Source of the DNA: Bacillota bacterium
GTDB taxonomy: Bacteria > Bacillota > Clostridia > Lachnospirales > Lachnospiraceae
Direction: 5' to 3'
Assembly (NCBI GenBank): GCA_023420935.1
Contig: JAEZUR010000094.1
Location: 1-44,557 of the forward strand
Length of the DNA: 44,557 bases
The position numbers and the translations under genes are program-made. Shown one piece after another: positions 16,538 to 25,329 of the stretch; positions within the stretch are counted from its first letter, which is position 1, and every line of letters starts with the position of its first letter. The notes below the pieces were generated by a model. That model did no database searches. It was not told the DNA's origin and saw only the letters and a program-made list of their open reading frames with translations.

Positions 16538-17554
16538 CTATATTACATCATTTTCAAAATCCGAAATAATGCTTATTGTATTTCTGCCCTTCTGTTTGGA
16601 TTCATAGAGCAGATCATCTACTCTAGAATATAGACTTTCTATGTTTTGAACTTTTTCACAAATTAATGCTCCAATGGATATCGTTGCATTTAATTCCTGC
16701 TTAGATAAGATATCTTTAGTGTAACTTTCATTCAAGGAGTAAAGTTTTTGTACAAAACCTTCTAAATACTCTGAATTCACCCTACCAGTAGCTGCAAATT
16801 CATCTCCACCAAGTCTAAATATTTTATCTACATCACGGAAAGATTTCTTTAACCAATCTGCCGTAGATTGTAAAATATCATCACCCTTTTGGTGTCCATG
16901 AGTATCATTTATCATCTTAAAATTATCCACGTCTATAAACAAAATAAAGAACGGACTTCTTTCTGACTTCATTACTTCTAAGTTAGAATTCCATAAGCTA
17001 CGGTTCAATAATTTGGTCAATGGATCTGTTTCAATTAACCTGCGCATTTCTTCACGGCTAATTACAATATTAATCAACACATCATTTACAAGCATGAATG
17101 ATTTAACAAAATCAAGAACTTCCGGCGTAATAAATCTCGATGGATAAAGCAAAATAATATTCTTTATTGCTTGCTTATCACTTATCATCTGAGATACTGA
17201 AACTGGATACACAACAACTGTAAAATCCGAAAGAATATCATCGGACACAAACAACGTATCGTAACTAGTAAGTTCCTCTTTCTTCTCTATGATTTGGTTA
17301 TAGATTTTATTATTCGGGTCTAGATTGGATATTACCATATCAACATAGAACATCATGGAATAAAGACACCCTGTACATCCTATTATAATATCATTTAATA
17401 CTTCAAGATTAATTGACTTATCAAAATGAACCATCTTAAGTAACTCAAAACTTTGTTGTGCCTCTGCAAGTTTTCGAGTTAATACTCTATTCTCTTCTAA
17501 TATTTGATCTTTAATTTGTTCAGCTGTATATTGATAAGTATTTATCATTGTCAT
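16538..17554 (-). CDS. Diguanylate cyclase (GGDEF domain)
   Basis: Predicted to make cyclic di-GMP from two GTP. The 338-residue protein has no membrane segment. Residues about 10-40 form a coiled coil, about 45-165 form an unidentified sensor region with GCTGCLYSM cysteines, and about 175-330 form the GGDEF domain. The active site RLGGDEFAATGR is intact, and an RDVD allosteric I-site lies five residues before it, so product inhibition is expected. The start MTMINTYQY is favoured by AGGAAG 8 nt upstream; translation from 30 codons earlier would give a hydrophobic leader without a ribosome site. It lies upstream of the zinc-ribbon gene and divergent from the LysM/GH18 gene. No cyclic di-GMP riboswitch was seen nearby. 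Confidence 0.88.
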   Translation of the reverse strand: MTMINTYQYTAEQIKDQILEENRVLTRKLAEAQQSFELLKMVHFDKSINLEVLNDIIIGCTGCLYSMMFYVDMVISNLDPNNKIYNQIIEKKEELTSYDTLFVSDDILSDFTVVVYPVSVSQMISDKQAIKNIILLYPSRFITPEVLDFVKSFMLVNDVLINIVISREEMRRLIETDPLTKLLNRSLWNSNLEVMKSERSPFFILFIDVDNFKMINDTHGHQKGDDILQSTADWLKKSFRDVDKIFRLGGDEFAATGRVNSEYLEGFVQKLYSLNESYTKDILSKQELNATISIGALICEKVQNIESLYSRVDDLLYESKQKGRNTISIISDFENDVI

Positions 17555-17710
17555 CAAGTTGACTTCCTTTTTATTTATTTCTTCGAATATTAAAATTATA
17601 TCAGAAACCTCTTTAAAAATCAAATATAACAGCCATATAACCAAAATATTTTATGATTAACTGATTTTTCAAGAAGCTATATTCTTAAATATATTAGAGC
17701 ATCAAAAATC

Positions 17711-17742
17711 CTCTGAATTAACACTAATTGAGAATTCAGAGT
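17711..17742 (-). terminator. Terminator-like hairpin upstream of the GGDEF gene
   Basis: CTCTGAATT pairs with AATTCAGAG, and on the minus strand the stem is followed by GATTTTTG. It sits in the leader side of the GGDEF gene, with no obvious gene ending just before it. It could be an attenuator or could end a small untranslated transcript. Confidence 0.45.
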
Positions 17743-17855
17743 ATTAATGTCATAAATCCTATGGAAGCAATTTCGGTAAAATTAGCGGGAACATTTGCAC
17801 CTATAATTGAAATATACAAAAAAAAAATTTATTGTTTATTAATTCATAATCTTAG

Positions 17856-17863
17856 CATATAAT
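17856..17863 (+). promoter_or_regulatory. Possible sigma-E type -10 element for the LysM/GH18 gene
   Basis: CATATAAT fits the sigma-E -10 consensus CATAYANT and lies 26 nt before the ATG. The -35 region is weak. It is listed because related spore-cortex GH18 genes (yaaH/sleL) are under sigma-E control in Bacillus. It also contains a plain TATAAT. Confidence 0.3.
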
Positions 17864-17889
17864 ATATAAATTGTACTCTGAGGTTCAGT

Positions 17890-19170
17890 ATGAAAATACA
17901 CGTAGTTCAAAAAGGGGATACCATCCAATCCATAGCTGAACTTTATGGTATCTCTGTAGATAATTTAATCAAAGATAATAACCTTACAAATCCCGACCAT
18001 TTAAGTATCGGACAGACAATCGTTATTGCCATCCCAAAAAATGTATACACAATAAAGGAAGGGGATTCTTTAGGCAGTATAGCGAAAAATTTTAATATTT
18101 CGCTAATAGAATTATTAGCTAATAATCCTTATTTATCAGAAAGAGATTATATATACCCAGGCGATAAAATAATTGTATCATTTGATAAAAAGGATATCAT
18201 TACTACACATGGAAATACTGTTCCTTACATCGATAAAAATACCCTGGTAAAAACTCTCCCCTATCTTACATATCTCTCCGTTCTAAACTATACTGCTACC
18301 AATGAAGGGAACATTATTACATACTATGATGATACCGAAATTATAAAAACTACAAAAGCGTTCGGAGTCGTTCCTCTTATGCTCTTAACAACATTAACGA
18401 TCCATGGTGATGCCAATATAAGAACGGACTTTGATCTACTTCTTAACGAAGATTTTCAAGATAGACAAATCAATATGATACTAGACATTCTAAACGCCAA
18501 AGGCTATCTTGGCTTAAATATTTCTTTTCAATATATTAGTGTATCAAATATAGAACTATACGAAGGCTATTTAACTAAAATAAGTAATCGATTAAACAAC
18601 GAAGGATTTGAAGTATTTGTTACAGTTAATCCAAACATTACAGAAATGAATAACCATATATATTTTGAAAAAATTGATTATTCAATTATAAACCATATTG
18701 CACAAAATATAATCTTTATGAGTTATGAATGGGCTGTTAATCCTAATCCACCCTCACCGATAAGTTCAGTCAATAATTTGAAACTATTTTTAGATTACAT
18801 ATTAAAATTTATACCAAGCGAGAAAATAATTATTGGTATGGCTACAATTGGTTACGATTGGGAACTTCCATATGCTCCCGGAATTTCAAATGTAAATTCA
18901 ATATCTTATGATAGATTTTTAGATTTTGCTTATAACTATGATGCAGAGATAAAATTTGATGAAATTTCTCAAACACCATATTTCAGATTTAGAGACGGAA
19001 TGAGCATCGAACATATTGTATGGTTTATTGATGCCAAAAGTATCAATGCTATATTAAATTTAGTATCTAGTTATAATCTACGAGGAATCAGTGTTTGGAA
19101 TTTAACCATATATAATCCCCAATTATGGTTAATGATTAATTCCCAATTTGAAATCGAAAAAATCATATAA
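17890..19170 (+). CDS. LysM / GH18-fold protein of the YaaH-SleL type, catalytic residues missing
   Basis: The 426-residue protein has two LysM peptidoglycan-binding modules (about 2-47 and 51-97) and a GH18 barrel (about 110-420). Close relatives YaaH/SleL are spore-cortex N-acetylglucosaminidases that act on muramic-delta-lactam peptidoglycan during germination. The barrel strands are recognisable (GYLGLNISFQYI, NIIFMSYEWA, KIIIGMATIGYDWELP, LRGISVWNL). However, the active-site pattern DGxNIDFE reads LGLNISFQ at residues 207-214, so Asp is Leu207, Asp is Ser212 and the acid/base Glu is Gln214. Hydrolysis is therefore unlikely, and a binding or scaffolding role is more plausible. It has no signal peptide, as is usual for coat-targeted LysM proteins. 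GAGG lies 6 nt before the ATG. It is the only plus-strand gene in the insert. Confidence 0.85.
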   Translation: MKIHVVQKGDTIQSIAELYGISVDNLIKDNNLTNPDHLSIGQTIVIAIPKNVYTIKEGDSLGSIAKNFNISLIELLANNPYLSERDYIYPGDKIIVSFDKKDIITTHGNTVPYIDKNTLVKTLPYLTYLSVLNYTATNEGNIITYYDDTEIIKTTKAFGVVPLMLLTTLTIHGDANIRTDFDLLLNEDFQDRQINMILDILNAKGYLGLNISFQYISVSNIELYEGYLTKISNRLNNEGFEVFVTVNPNITEMNNHIYFEKIDYSIINHIAQNIIFMSYEWAVNPNPPSPISSVNNLKLFLDYILKFIPSEKIIIGMATIGYDWELPYAPGISNVNSISYDRFLDFAYNYDAEIKFDEISQTPYFRFRDGMSIEHIVWFIDAKSINAILNLVSSYNLRGISVWNLTIYNPQLWLMINSQFEIEKII

Positions 19171-19236
19171 CTATATATTTGAGTTTTTTGCAAAATTACT
19201 GAAGAATACATTCAATCTTTCTTAACACAGCAAAAA

Positions 19237-19278
19237 AATCCTGCTTTGACCACTTATTCATGTGATAATTGCAGGATT
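19237..19278. terminator. Bidirectional terminator between LysM/GH18 and yebC
   Basis: AATCCTGC (19237-19244) pairs with GCAGGATT (19271-19278) around a long loop. A-run and T-rich sides are present for both directions (AAAAAAA on the left, ATTATTTCTT on the right). It lies between two convergent genes. Confidence 0.7.
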
Positions 19279-19326
19279 ATTTCTTATAAAAATTTATAAA
19301 TAAAACTAAATATCTGCTGTTTCAAC

Positions 19327-20055
19327 TTACTCATCCCAGTTATGATATACCTGTTGTACATCATCATCTTCATCGAGTAAATCTAATGTTTTCTGCATGA
19401 ATTTAATATCTTTTTCATCTGTTAACTCTACCCAAGTCTGAGGAATCATAGTAACTTCTGCTTGCGCCATAGGAATATTCTCTTTTTCAAGGGCTTCACG
19501 AACTTGGCTGAAGTTATCTGGATCCGTAATAATTTCGAAGCTGTCCTCTTCTTCTGCGAAATCTTCCGCGCCCGCATCTAGAGCAATCATCATAAGGTCG
19601 TCTGCATTCCAATCGCATTCTTCCTTGTCAATGATGATCTGTCCTTTTTTATCAAACATAAAGGATACACATCCTGGTGTTCCAACATTTCCATTTCCCT
19701 TGGTAAATGCATTTCTTACATTGGAAGCGGTTCTATTTTTATTATCTGTTAAAGCATCTACAATAATTGCAATACCATTTGGCCCATATCCCTCATAAGA
19801 AACATATTCATAGTTTACTGAGGCTGCATCCCCCGCCGCTTTCTTAATACCACGTTCAATGGTATCATTTGGCATGTTGTTTGCTTTCGCTTTTGCAATC
19901 ACATCTCTTAATCTACTGTTATTCGCTGGATCTGCTCCGCCTTCTTTTACTGCTACTGCAATTTCTCTACCAACGACTGTAAATATCTTGCCTTTTGCTG
20001 AATCGTTTTTTTCTTTTCTGTGTTTAATATTCGCAAATTTTGAATGTCCTGACAT
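19327..20055 (-). CDS. yebC: YebC/PmpR family protein
   Basis: A 242-residue cytosolic protein of the TACO1/YebC family. Members have been described as DNA-binding regulators and, more recently, as translation factors that help ribosomes at stall-prone sequences. The family start SGHSKFANIKHRKEKNDSAKGKIFT is intact. So are LRDVIAKAKANNMPNDTIERGIKKAAG, YEGYGPNGIAIIVDALTDNKNRTASNVR and the C-terminal acidic domain ending VQQVYHNWDE. The ATG at 20055 is preferred because AGGAG lies 7 nt upstream; one two codons earlier falls 1 nt from that site. It lies 72 nt downstream of argR, the first of five genes separating argR from recN. Confidence 0.95.
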   Translation of the reverse strand: MSGHSKFANIKHRKEKNDSAKGKIFTVVGREIAVAVKEGGADPANNSRLRDVIAKAKANNMPNDTIERGIKKAAGDAASVNYEYVSYEGYGPNGIAIIVDALTDNKNRTASNVRNAFTKGNGNVGTPGCVSFMFDKKGQIIIDKEECDWNADDLMMIALDAGAEDFAEEEDSFEIITDPDNFSQVREALEKENIPMAQAEVTMIPQTWVELTDEKDIKFMQKTLDLLDEDDDVQQVYHNWDE

Positions 20056-20127
20056 ACTCATTCTCCTTTTTTCTGTACAAATCTCAATCTTTTTTATTCT
20101 ATCACTGTTCGTTTTATCTTACAACCC

Positions 20128-20595
20128 CTAATTTTCAGAGGTTTTTGAACTAATAAGTCTATTTATCTTTTCCATAACTGCAACGGTATCGTCTGCTGTT
20201 CGAATAGCACACATTATGGTATCATCACCAGCAATACAGCCAATAATTCCATTAATGTGTAATGCATCCAGCGCTGCTGCAACAGCCATAGCCATACCTG
20301 CAATCGTGCGAATCACTAAAATATTCTGCGCCTTATCCATAGAAACATAACCATCTCTTAACACTCTAACATATTTTTCATATAAACCTGCTTCTTGGTT
20401 CTGCAATACAATATATTTTTGTTTTCCTTCATCGGTTGAAACTTTTGTTAATTTAAGTTCACGAATATCTCTAGATATGGTTGCCTGAGTAACATTATAT
20501 CCATCCGCATTCAGTCTGTCTGCTAATTCCTCTTGTGTTTCTATATCATGCTTACTAATTAATTCGATGATTTTTGTTTGTCTTCCTACTTTCAT
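20128..20595 (-). CDS. argR: Arginine repressor ArgR/AhrC
   Basis: An arginine-responsive hexameric repressor of arginine biosynthesis and activator of catabolism. The 155-residue protein begins MKVGRQTKIIELISKHDIETQEELADRL. Its winged-helix domain (about 1-70) contains VTQATISRDIRELKLTKV. The C-terminal oligomerisation and arginine-binding domain (about 80-150) has the family pattern NILVIRTIAGMAMAVAAALD and GCIAGDDTIMCA, where the GDDT acidic pair binds arginine. GGAG lies 5 nt before the chosen ATG. Its position right after nadK is the conserved clostridial and Bacillus order. No arginine genes are near, so it acts in trans. Confidence 0.96.
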   Translation of the reverse strand: MKVGRQTKIIELISKHDIETQEELADRLNADGYNVTQATISRDIRELKLTKVSTDEGKQKYIVLQNQEAGLYEKYVRVLRDGYVSMDKAQNILVIRTIAGMAMAVAAALDALHINGIIGCIAGDDTIMCAIRTADDTVAVMEKINRLISSKTSEN

Positions 20596-20646
20596 CCCTA
20601 CTCCAATCTGTATGTTGTACATACTATTGTGAATCTTCCTACCGCT

Positions 20647-21531
20647 TTAGTTTGAATCATCTTTATCTTGACCTAATTTATTACGTAATCGGTCAAAAAA
20701 ACTGGTATCTGTTAATTTCACAATCTTAGTTTCTTGCACTGCCTTGGTAATTTCAATCCTATCTCCCGTTTTTATATCCATTACCATTCTACCATCAGAA
20801 ATAGTAACTGCTTCATCAGGTTGTCTTGCCTTACTTCTTCCAATCTTTAAAACAATCTTATCCTCAGCAGATACGACTAAGCTTCTATTATTCAATGAGT
20901 GAGGACAAATTGGAGTAATGATCATTGCCTTTATATCTGGTGCTAATACAGGCCCCCCAGCAGATAGGTTATAACCAGTTGAACCAGTTGGTGTTGATAT
21001 TATAATTCCATCCGCAATATATGTATCGACCAATTCCTCATTCACATAGACTTGAATACTGATAAGTCGGAAAAACCCTCTTTTTCCTACAACAAAATCA
21101 TTAAGTGCAAAACTACTTGTAATCTTTTTATCATCACAATAGACTTCGCCTTTTAACATCATTCTATTTTCGATGACACAACGATTATCAAATAGCTTCA
21201 ATAATGCAGATTCAACATCTTGTTTCTCAATTGCCGTTAGAAAACCTAATGTTCCTAAATTAACCCCAAGTATGGGAATATCTTTATAAGCCAAATCATT
21301 AGCTGCTTGTATAATGGTTCCATCTCCGCCTAAAACAATGGCACATTCTGTATCTTCTGGAATTTCAGTGACATCGGTATAACCTTCCCAATCTGCTTTC
21401 TTAATTAACACATTCTTTGTTATGACGCATTGTTTCCCTTTTGATTCCAAAAATTCTTTGACAAAATTAGCAGTTTCATAATTAGAGTCTTTATCGCTAT
21501 TGGTTATCACACAAAATCTATCCATTACCAA
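20647..21531 (-). CDS. nadK: NAD kinase
   Basis: Phosphorylates NAD to NADP and is the sole route to NADP. The protein has 294 residues. It carries the nucleotide-binding signature VLGGDGT (GGDGT at 68-72), followed by ILGVNLGTLGFLT, the NAD-contact region ALNDFVVGKRG, and the conserved Gly-rich GIIISTPTGSTGYNLSAGGP. The C-terminus NNRSLVVS closes the fold. Two starts are possible: a TTG at 21531 with AAAGG 6 nt upstream, and an ATG at 21525 that gives two fewer residues and has weaker spacing. The gene lies 24 nt after tlyA and 51 nt before argR, in the long xseA-to-argR run. Confidence 0.96.
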   Translation of the reverse strand: MVMDRFCVITNSDKDSNYETANFVKEFLESKGKQCVITKNVLIKKADWEGYTDVTEIPEDTECAIVLGGDGTIIQAANDLAYKDIPILGVNLGTLGFLTAIEKQDVESALLKLFDNRCVIENRMMLKGEVYCDDKKITSSFALNDFVVGKRGFFRLISIQVYVNEELVDTYIADGIIISTPTGSTGYNLSAGGPVLAPDIKAMIITPICPHSLNNRSLVVSAEDKIVLKIGRSKARQPDEAVTISDGRMVMDIKTGDRIEITKAVQETKIVKLTDTSFFDRLRNKLGQDKDDSN

Positions 21532-21555
21532 CCTGTGCCTTTCTACGCTGTTCTT

Positions 21556-22350
21556 CTATAATGATGTATGCGCTTTTTCTACAATTGATTTGATATCCGG
21601 ACTTTCCGATGCCTCTTCTTTTGTTTTTTTCAAATGTAGTAAATATTCTATATTACCTTCTGGACCTTTGATTGGAGAATAATCAAGTTTTAAAATAGCA
21701 AAATCAATGCTTTTGGCAAAATCAATTACTTTCTCAATTACTTCAATGTGTACGCTCTTTTCTCTAACAACACCTTTTTTTCCGACTTTTTCTCTACCTG
21801 CTTCAAATTGAGGTTTGATAAGACACACCACTTCGCCATCTTCTTTTAACAGTTCACTTACAGGTACTAATACTTTGGTTAGGGATATAAAGGCCACATC
21901 AATGGAGATAAAATCTATAACATCTGAAATATCAGCTGTCGTGACGTATCTTATGTTGGTTTTTTCCATACAGACAACTCTTGGATCTTGGCGCAAGCTC
22001 CAAGCAAGCTGATTGGTTCCCACATCTACAGCATAGACTTTGATTGCACCATTTTGTAACATACAATCAGTAAAACCGCCTGTTGAAGATCCTACATCCA
22101 TACAAATTTTACCCGCTAGCACAACACCGTATTCTTCAATAGCCTTTTCTAGCTTGTACCCGCCTCTACTAACGTATTTTAAAGCATTTCCTTTTACCAA
22201 TATATTGCATGTTTCATCAAAGGTACTTCCAGCTTTATCTTCTCTTTGATCGTCTACAAATACATTTCCTGACATGATGATTGCCTTAGCTTTTTCTCTT
22301 GATTCTGCTAAGCCTCTTTTTACTAACATTACATCTAACCGTTCTTTCAT
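21556..22350 (-). CDS. tlyA: TlyA family rRNA 2'-O-methyltransferase
   Basis: A predicted 2'-O-methyltransferase of 16S/23S rRNA cytidines. The mycobacterial TlyA determines capreomycin susceptibility; an older hemolysin label for the family is probably wrong. The 264 residues comprise an N-terminal S4 RNA-binding domain (about 1-65, RLDVMLVKRGLAESREKAKAIIMSGNVFV) and an FtsJ-type Rossmann methyltransferase (about 65-245). The SAM site is MDVGSSTGGFTDCMLQNGA, with FISIDVAFISL and VCLIKPQFEAGREKVGKKGVVR following. Its ATG overlaps the dxs stop in an ATGA arrangement, indicating translational coupling. Confidence 0.95.
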   Translation of the reverse strand: MKERLDVMLVKRGLAESREKAKAIIMSGNVFVDDQREDKAGSTFDETCNILVKGNALKYVSRGGYKLEKAIEEYGVVLAGKICMDVGSSTGGFTDCMLQNGAIKVYAVDVGTNQLAWSLRQDPRVVCMEKTNIRYVTTADISDVIDFISIDVAFISLTKVLVPVSELLKEDGEVVCLIKPQFEAGREKVGKKGVVREKSVHIEVIEKVIDFAKSIDFAILKLDYSPIKGPEGNIEYLLHLKKTKEEASESPDIKSIVEKAHTSL

Positions 22351-24212
22351 AGTACCTTTTTAATCCTTTCCATAATGGATTCCGTATCTAAGCCTAGCTT
22401 TTTCTTTAAAATATCAACATCTCCGTGTTCTACAAAACAGTCTGGAATTGATATATTAATGTACCGAATACTGGTATTACCTTGTAAGCAAATATACTCT
22501 GCAATACTTTGACCAAATCCACCGGATTTCACATTCTCCTCCATGGTTATTACCACAGAATGTGTTTGTAACATATATTCTAGCAATTGGTAATCAAACG
22601 GCTTTATAAACCGCACGTTAATCAAACTTACCGAATAACCTTCTTTTTTTAGTTTAGTTCTAACCTCATCCGCAGTCTTAACAAGGCTTCCTACTGCTAA
22701 CATGAGAATCTCTTTTTCTTGATATAGCACTTCGCTTTTTCCAAAACTAATTGGTTCACAAAAACCTTCTAACCCTTCGAATACATTCCCTCTTGGATAA
22801 CGCAATGCAATTGGTCCATTATGATTTAGACAATATTCTAACATGTCTTCTAATTCCGTTTTGTTCTTAGGTGCCAAAATACTTAAGTTTGGTATGTTCG
22901 CAAGATAGGATAGATCAAAAATCCCCTGATGTGTATCACCATCATTACCAACGATTCCAGCTCGGTCGATTGCAAATACCACCGGTAAATTACCAATACA
23001 AACATCATGTAATATCTGATCATATGCTCTTTGCAAAAAGGTAGAATAGATAGCAACAACCGGTTTTAATCCGCCAGCCGCTAATCCAGCCGCAAAGGTT
23101 ACAGCATGTTCCTCCGCTATACCAACATCAAAAAATCGCTCTGGAAATTCTCTTTGAAATGGCAACAACCCAGTACCTGACGGCATCGCTGCACTGACTG
23201 CTACTACTTTCTCATCTTCTCTTGCCAGCTGCAATATTTTTTCTCCAAATACAGCCGTGTAGGAAGGGATCTTATTCACTTTCTTAGGTTCACCTGTTTT
23301 AATCTGAAAAGGGTCAACACCATGAAATGCTGCAGGATTTTTCTCTGCTCTAGGGTATCCTTTACCTTTTTTGGTGATCACATGAACCAATACTGCTTCT
23401 CTAACCTTTGCAGCACTTTCAAACGCCATCACTAACTGTTCCACATTGTGACCGTCAATTGGCCCAATATAGGTAATCCCCATATCCTCAAATAACATTC
23501 CTGGAATAACCAATCTTTTAATGGAATCCTTGGAACGTCTTAATTTATCTACGATAAGACTTCCAACATTGGGAATTTTAAGAAGTGCTCGTTCCACTCC
23601 ATATTTTAAATCTTTATACCTGCTATTCGTTCGTATCTTACCCAAATAATTTGCCATACCACCTACATTTTCAGAGATTGACATATTATTATCATTTAAA
23701 ATAATCATCATATTTGACTTTAATCTTGCAGCATTATTTAAAGCCTCATAGGCCATACCACCAGATAATGCGCCATCACCAATGACAGCCACAATTTTCT
23801 TCTGTTCATTTGCTAAATCCCTAGCCTTAGCTAAGCCAAGTGCAACTGATATAGAAGTAGAACTATGACCAGTATCAAATGCATCGCATTCACTCTCTTT
23901 TCGCTTAGGAAAACCGCTCATACCTTCATAGGTACGCAAAGTATCAAATCCATCTTTTCTACCAGTAAGAATTTTATGAACATAAGCTTGATGACCAACA
24001 TCCCAAACTAATTTATCGTCTGGAAAATTCATGGATAAATGTAATGCCATGGTTAATTCGACCACCCCTAAATTAGAGGCTAAATGTCCACCTGTTTTAC
24101 TTACTCTATCCACTAAAAACCTTCTAATCTCATCAGCTAATTGTATATAATCATCTGAATTTAATTGTTTTATATCATTTGCTTGATTTATTTGGTCTAG
24201 TATTTTTGGCAA
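22347..24212 (-). CDS. dxs: 1-deoxy-D-xylulose-5-phosphate synthase
   Basis: A thiamine-diphosphate enzyme that condenses pyruvate and glyceraldehyde 3-phosphate in the first step of the MEP isoprenoid pathway. The 621-residue length is normal. Motifs run in order: DVGHQAYVHKILTGR, GHSSTSISVALGLA, the thiamine-diphosphate/Mg site GDGALSGGMAYEALNN, YIGPIDGHN, the Glu-containing GIAEEHAVTFAAGLA, and DRAGIVGNDGDTHQG. The start codon appears to be TTG with GAGG 8 nt upstream and no competing ATG. It follows ispA by 12 nt and overlaps tlyA by 4 nt, so two isoprenoid genes are translated from the same message as the xseAB nuclease genes. Confidence 0.97.
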   Translation of the reverse strand: MPKILDQINQANDIKQLNSDDYIQLADEIRRFLVDRVSKTGGHLASNLGVVELTMALHLSMNFPDDKLVWDVGHQAYVHKILTGRKDGFDTLRTYEGMSGFPKRKESECDAFDTGHSSTSISVALGLAKARDLANEQKKIVAVIGDGALSGGMAYEALNNAARLKSNMMIILNDNNMSISENVGGMANYLGKIRTNSRYKDLKYGVERALLKIPNVGSLIVDKLRRSKDSIKRLVIPGMLFEDMGITYIGPIDGHNVEQLVMAFESAAKVREAVLVHVITKKGKGYPRAEKNPAAFHGVDPFQIKTGEPKKVNKIPSYTAVFGEKILQLAREDEKVVAVSAAMPSGTGLLPFQREFPERFFDVGIAEEHAVTFAAGLAAGGLKPVVAIYSTFLQRAYDQILHDVCIGNLPVVFAIDRAGIVGNDGDTHQGIFDLSYLANIPNLSILAPKNKTELEDMLEYCLNHNGPIALRYPRGNVFEGLEGFCEPISFGKSEVLYQEKEILMLAVGSLVKTADEVRTKLKKEGYSVSLINVRFIKPFDYQLLEYMLQTHSVVITMEENVKSGGFGQSIAEYICLQGNTSIRYINISIPDCFVEHGDVDILKKKLGLDTESIMERIKKVL

Positions 24213-24224
24213 AATAATATCCTC

Positions 24225-25115
24225 TTAATTCTCTCTATTAATTAAATAAATAATAAGCTCTTTTAGAAATTCGTGTTCACGGTTGAAACCTTCCAATTTT
24301 TCAATGGCAAGTTTTGAATATTGTTCCACTTCCGCTTTCGTTTGCTCAATTCCCATCAGTGTTACATAGGTGGTTTTATGATTCTTTTCATCACTGTTAA
24401 TTGGTTTGCCAAGAACTTCCACGGTACTTGTCACATCTAAAATATCATCTTGCATTTGAAAAGCTAATCCAACGTAGGCAGCAATCTCCTCCATTGTTTT
24501 AATCTCTTGTTCAGATGCCCCTGCTAAAATAGCACCAATCATCATAGAACCCTCAATCAGTGCACCTGTTTTTAAACGGTATATAAAGTCTAGCTTGTCT
24601 TTCGAAATCGATTGTTCGCTTGATTCCACATCAACTGCCTGTCCTCCAAGCATTCCATAGATACCTGGTTTTACAGAAAGAATTCTAAGCGCTTTTCCTA
24701 CTAATGAAGCATCGTCAGATATATCAAATGCATTACATGCCGTTTCAAATGCATAATTTAGCAACCCATCACCAGCTAGGATTCCCATTGCTTCTCCATA
24801 TACCACATGGGTTGTTTTTCTGCCTCTACGATACTCATCATTATCCATTGCAGGTAGGTCATCATGAACCAAAGAATACGTATGAATCATCTCCATAGCA
24901 GCTAAAAAGGGATGAACCATTTCTTCTTTTTTCCCTCCAAATAAACGATAACTTTCCAGGATTAAAATAGGTCGAATTCTTTTACCTCCAGCTAATATGC
25001 TATAATTCATAGCTGATAACACCGTTTTTTGAAATCCTTCTTCTTTCGGAAGATATGTTTGAATAATTCCATCTATCTCTTTTATTCTATTCAGTAATTC
25101 CAAACTAAAGTCCAT
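24225..25115 (-). CDS. ispA: Short-chain polyprenyl diphosphate synthase (farnesyl/geranyl type)
   Basis: Builds C10-C20 allylic diphosphates from IPP and DMAPP for quinone and cell-wall lipid carriers. The 296-residue all-helical enzyme has both aspartate-rich motifs, DDLPAMDND near residue 85 (DDxxxxD form) and QMQDDILD near residue 215. It also has GGKRIRP for diphosphate binding. The residues just before the first Asp-rich motif (MIHTYSLVHDD) fit farnesyl-type chain length. The ATG was chosen with GGAGG 12 nt upstream, inside the end of xseB; a GTG 11 codons earlier would overlap xseB. It is tightly coupled to xseB, with 4 nt between them. Confidence 0.95.
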   Translation of the reverse strand: MDFSLELLNRIKEIDGIIQTYLPKEEGFQKTVLSAMNYSILAGGKRIRPILILESYRLFGGKKEEMVHPFLAAMEMIHTYSLVHDDLPAMDNDEYRRGRKTTHVVYGEAMGILAGDGLLNYAFETACNAFDISDDASLVGKALRILSVKPGIYGMLGGQAVDVESSEQSISKDKLDFIYRLKTGALIEGSMMIGAILAGASEQEIKTMEEIAAYVGLAFQMQDDILDVTSTVEVLGKPINSDEKNHKTTYVTLMGIEQTKAEVEQYSKLAIEKLEGFNREHEFLKELIIYLINREN

Positions 25116-25119
25116 TTCT

Positions 25120-25329
25120 TTATGATTCCTCCACAAGATCCTTTTCACTTAAAATAACTAATTTTTTCTCAACTTTATCAATAGACTCATTACACTCTTT
25201 TAATAATTTCATTCCATCATGATAGAGTTGAAAGGATTCTTCTAATCCCAAATCATCTTTTTCTAGTTCATGAATAATATGATTAAGCTGATCAAAGGAT
25301 TCTTCTAGACTTTTTGCTGCTTTTGCCAT
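25120..25329 (-). CDS. xseB: Exodeoxyribonuclease VII small subunit
   Basis: Small helical subunit of exonuclease VII, the single-strand DNA nuclease; several copies wrap the XseA coiled coil. At 69 residues it is typical. The family core SLEESFDQLNHIIHELEKDDLGLEESFQLYHDGMKLLKECN is clear. Its ATG follows AGGAGG with 8-nt spacing and lies inside the end of xseA (25-nt overlap), so the two subunits are translationally coupled. Confidence 0.95.
   Translation of the reverse strand: MAKAAKSLEESFDQLNHIIHELEKDDLGLEESFQLYHDGMKLLKECNESIDKVEKKLVILSEKDLVEES

Larger units (their letters stand above)
17555..17889. other. 335-nt divergent intergenic region
   Basis: It lies between the GGDEF gene (minus) and the LysM/GH18 gene (plus). 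It holds the GGDEF leader, a terminator-like hairpin facing the GGDEF gene (17711-17742), and a possible sigma-E -10 box at 17856-17863. No gene is convincing. Confidence 0.55.

Noticed and set aside
17761..17862. 33-codon ORF before the LysM/GH18 gene
   Set aside because: It lacks a clear ribosome binding site, runs into the predicted promoter region, and has no recognisable sequence.
17555..17889. Possible cyclic di-GMP riboswitch near the GGDEF gene
   Set aside because: Neither the class I GNRA/receptor pattern nor the class II core could be found in this gap.
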